NCBI RefSeq assembly: GCF_040115645.1
Contig: NC_089574.1
Coordinates: 124,001-188,000, forward strand
Direction: 5' to 3'
Origin: Euwallacea fornicatus
Lineage: Eukaryota; Arthropoda; Insecta; Coleoptera; Curculionidae
Length of the DNA stretch: 64,000 nucleotides
Part shown: positions 63,790 to 64,000 of the stretch, one piece after another
How positions within the stretch are numbered: the first letter of the stretch is position 1
How the letters are laid out: the number at the start of each line of letters is the position of its first letter
The notes under the pieces: generated by a model
Seen by the model: the letters and a program-made list of their open reading frames with translations, nothing else
Told to the model about the DNA's origin: nothing
The model's database searches: none
Program-made: the position numbers and the translations under genes

Positions 63790-63950
63790 ATCTCTGCCCG
63801 CGTCCCACTAGCTCGAGCTGATCCGACCTGACGAAATCTAGTAGGGTCGGAATCCGTCCTTGGATTACTTAAGTTAATTACATGGAGGGGTAGGATGAGC
63901 TGGAAAGACCGTAAAAGGTCTCAATCTTCTCAGGTAGATTTTTTTAATGT
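63790..63950. repeat. Foldback repeat family F, single arm (copy 4)
   Basis: AGCTCGAGCTGATCCGACCT, AAATCTAGTAGGGTCGGAAT, TTAAGTTAATTAC, GAGCTGG and AAGGTCTCAATCTTCTCAG correspond in order to the right side of the repeat at 13785-13924 and to the inverted left arm at 46505-46387. The second arm is not found before the window ends. Confidence 0.7.
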
Positions 63951-64000
63951 GTGTGAGATCGAGGGCCACTGAGAGGTACAACAGTATTTTTATTTGCGTC

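Noticed and set aside
1..64000. CRISPR arrays, rRNA or tRNA genes, bacterial-type operons
   Set aside because: No regularly spaced repeats, no rRNA motif and no cloverleaf with A/B boxes noticed; the content is eukaryotic transposon sequence.

Overview
This 64-kb window looks like an insect chromosome segment, AT-rich and with no recognisable host gene. Almost everything that can be named is transposable-element sequence. The insect assignment rests on the families present: mariner (irritans-like and cecropia/mellifera-like), many Tc1-like elements, DUF4817-type IS630/Tc1/mariner elements whose ends read CAGGGTG..., Jockey-like non-LTR retrotransposons and a BEL/Pao LTR element. No species can be named from the sequence.

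Layout. 1-1007: truncated Tc1-like copy A. 1029-2063: decayed Tc1-like transposase. 2216-8420: a Tc1-like element split twice, by Tc1-like copy B (2527-3930) and by a non-LTR retrotransposon (5083-8275) whose 3' end itself carries mariner-type fragments. 9006-9629: deletion derivative of a CAGGGTG element. 10579-12000: decayed element holding a Jockey fragment. 12520-12728: small TTA-flanked MITE. 13578-13924: foldback repeat F. 14876-17340: Tc1-like gene cut by a long-TIR element (15057-16512). 19494-20514: decayed mariner-type gene. 22805-25257: sister of the 15057 element, with a retrotransposon fragment inserted. 28302-32810: Tc1-like element with repeated ends, carrying a non-LTR insertion that keeps an open 686-codon reverse transcriptase frame. 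34908-37389: element within palindrome, next to another MITE. 38841-43164: Tc1-like element holding a second Tc1-like element and a mariner, back to back. 48494-48895: MITE within MITE. 48913-50297: large non-coding foldback. 53476-63781: irritans-type mariner split by an 8.7-kb TG...CA insertion that itself contains a young BEL/Pao element (55464-62463) with two 653-bp LTRs that look identical.

How the parts relate. Insertion order can often be read directly, because target-site duplications and interrupted reading frames match across gaps. TA duplications mark the Tc1/mariner insertions. A 14-bp and a 13-bp duplication mark two non-LTR insertions, and a 4-bp GCCC repeat flanks the BEL element. 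The least decayed elements are the BEL/Pao copy, the mariner at 40944-42210 and the Tc1-like element at 39329-40941, each with a single nonsense codon in the main frame (not counting the codon-level decay elsewhere), plus the open reverse transcriptase frame at 30514-32574.

Long stretches between these (about 20.5-22.8, 25.3-28.3, 43.2-46.4, 46.7-48.5 and 50.3-53.3 kb) show no gene I can support. They may be intron or intergenic DNA. All similarity statements come from reading by eye; no search was run.
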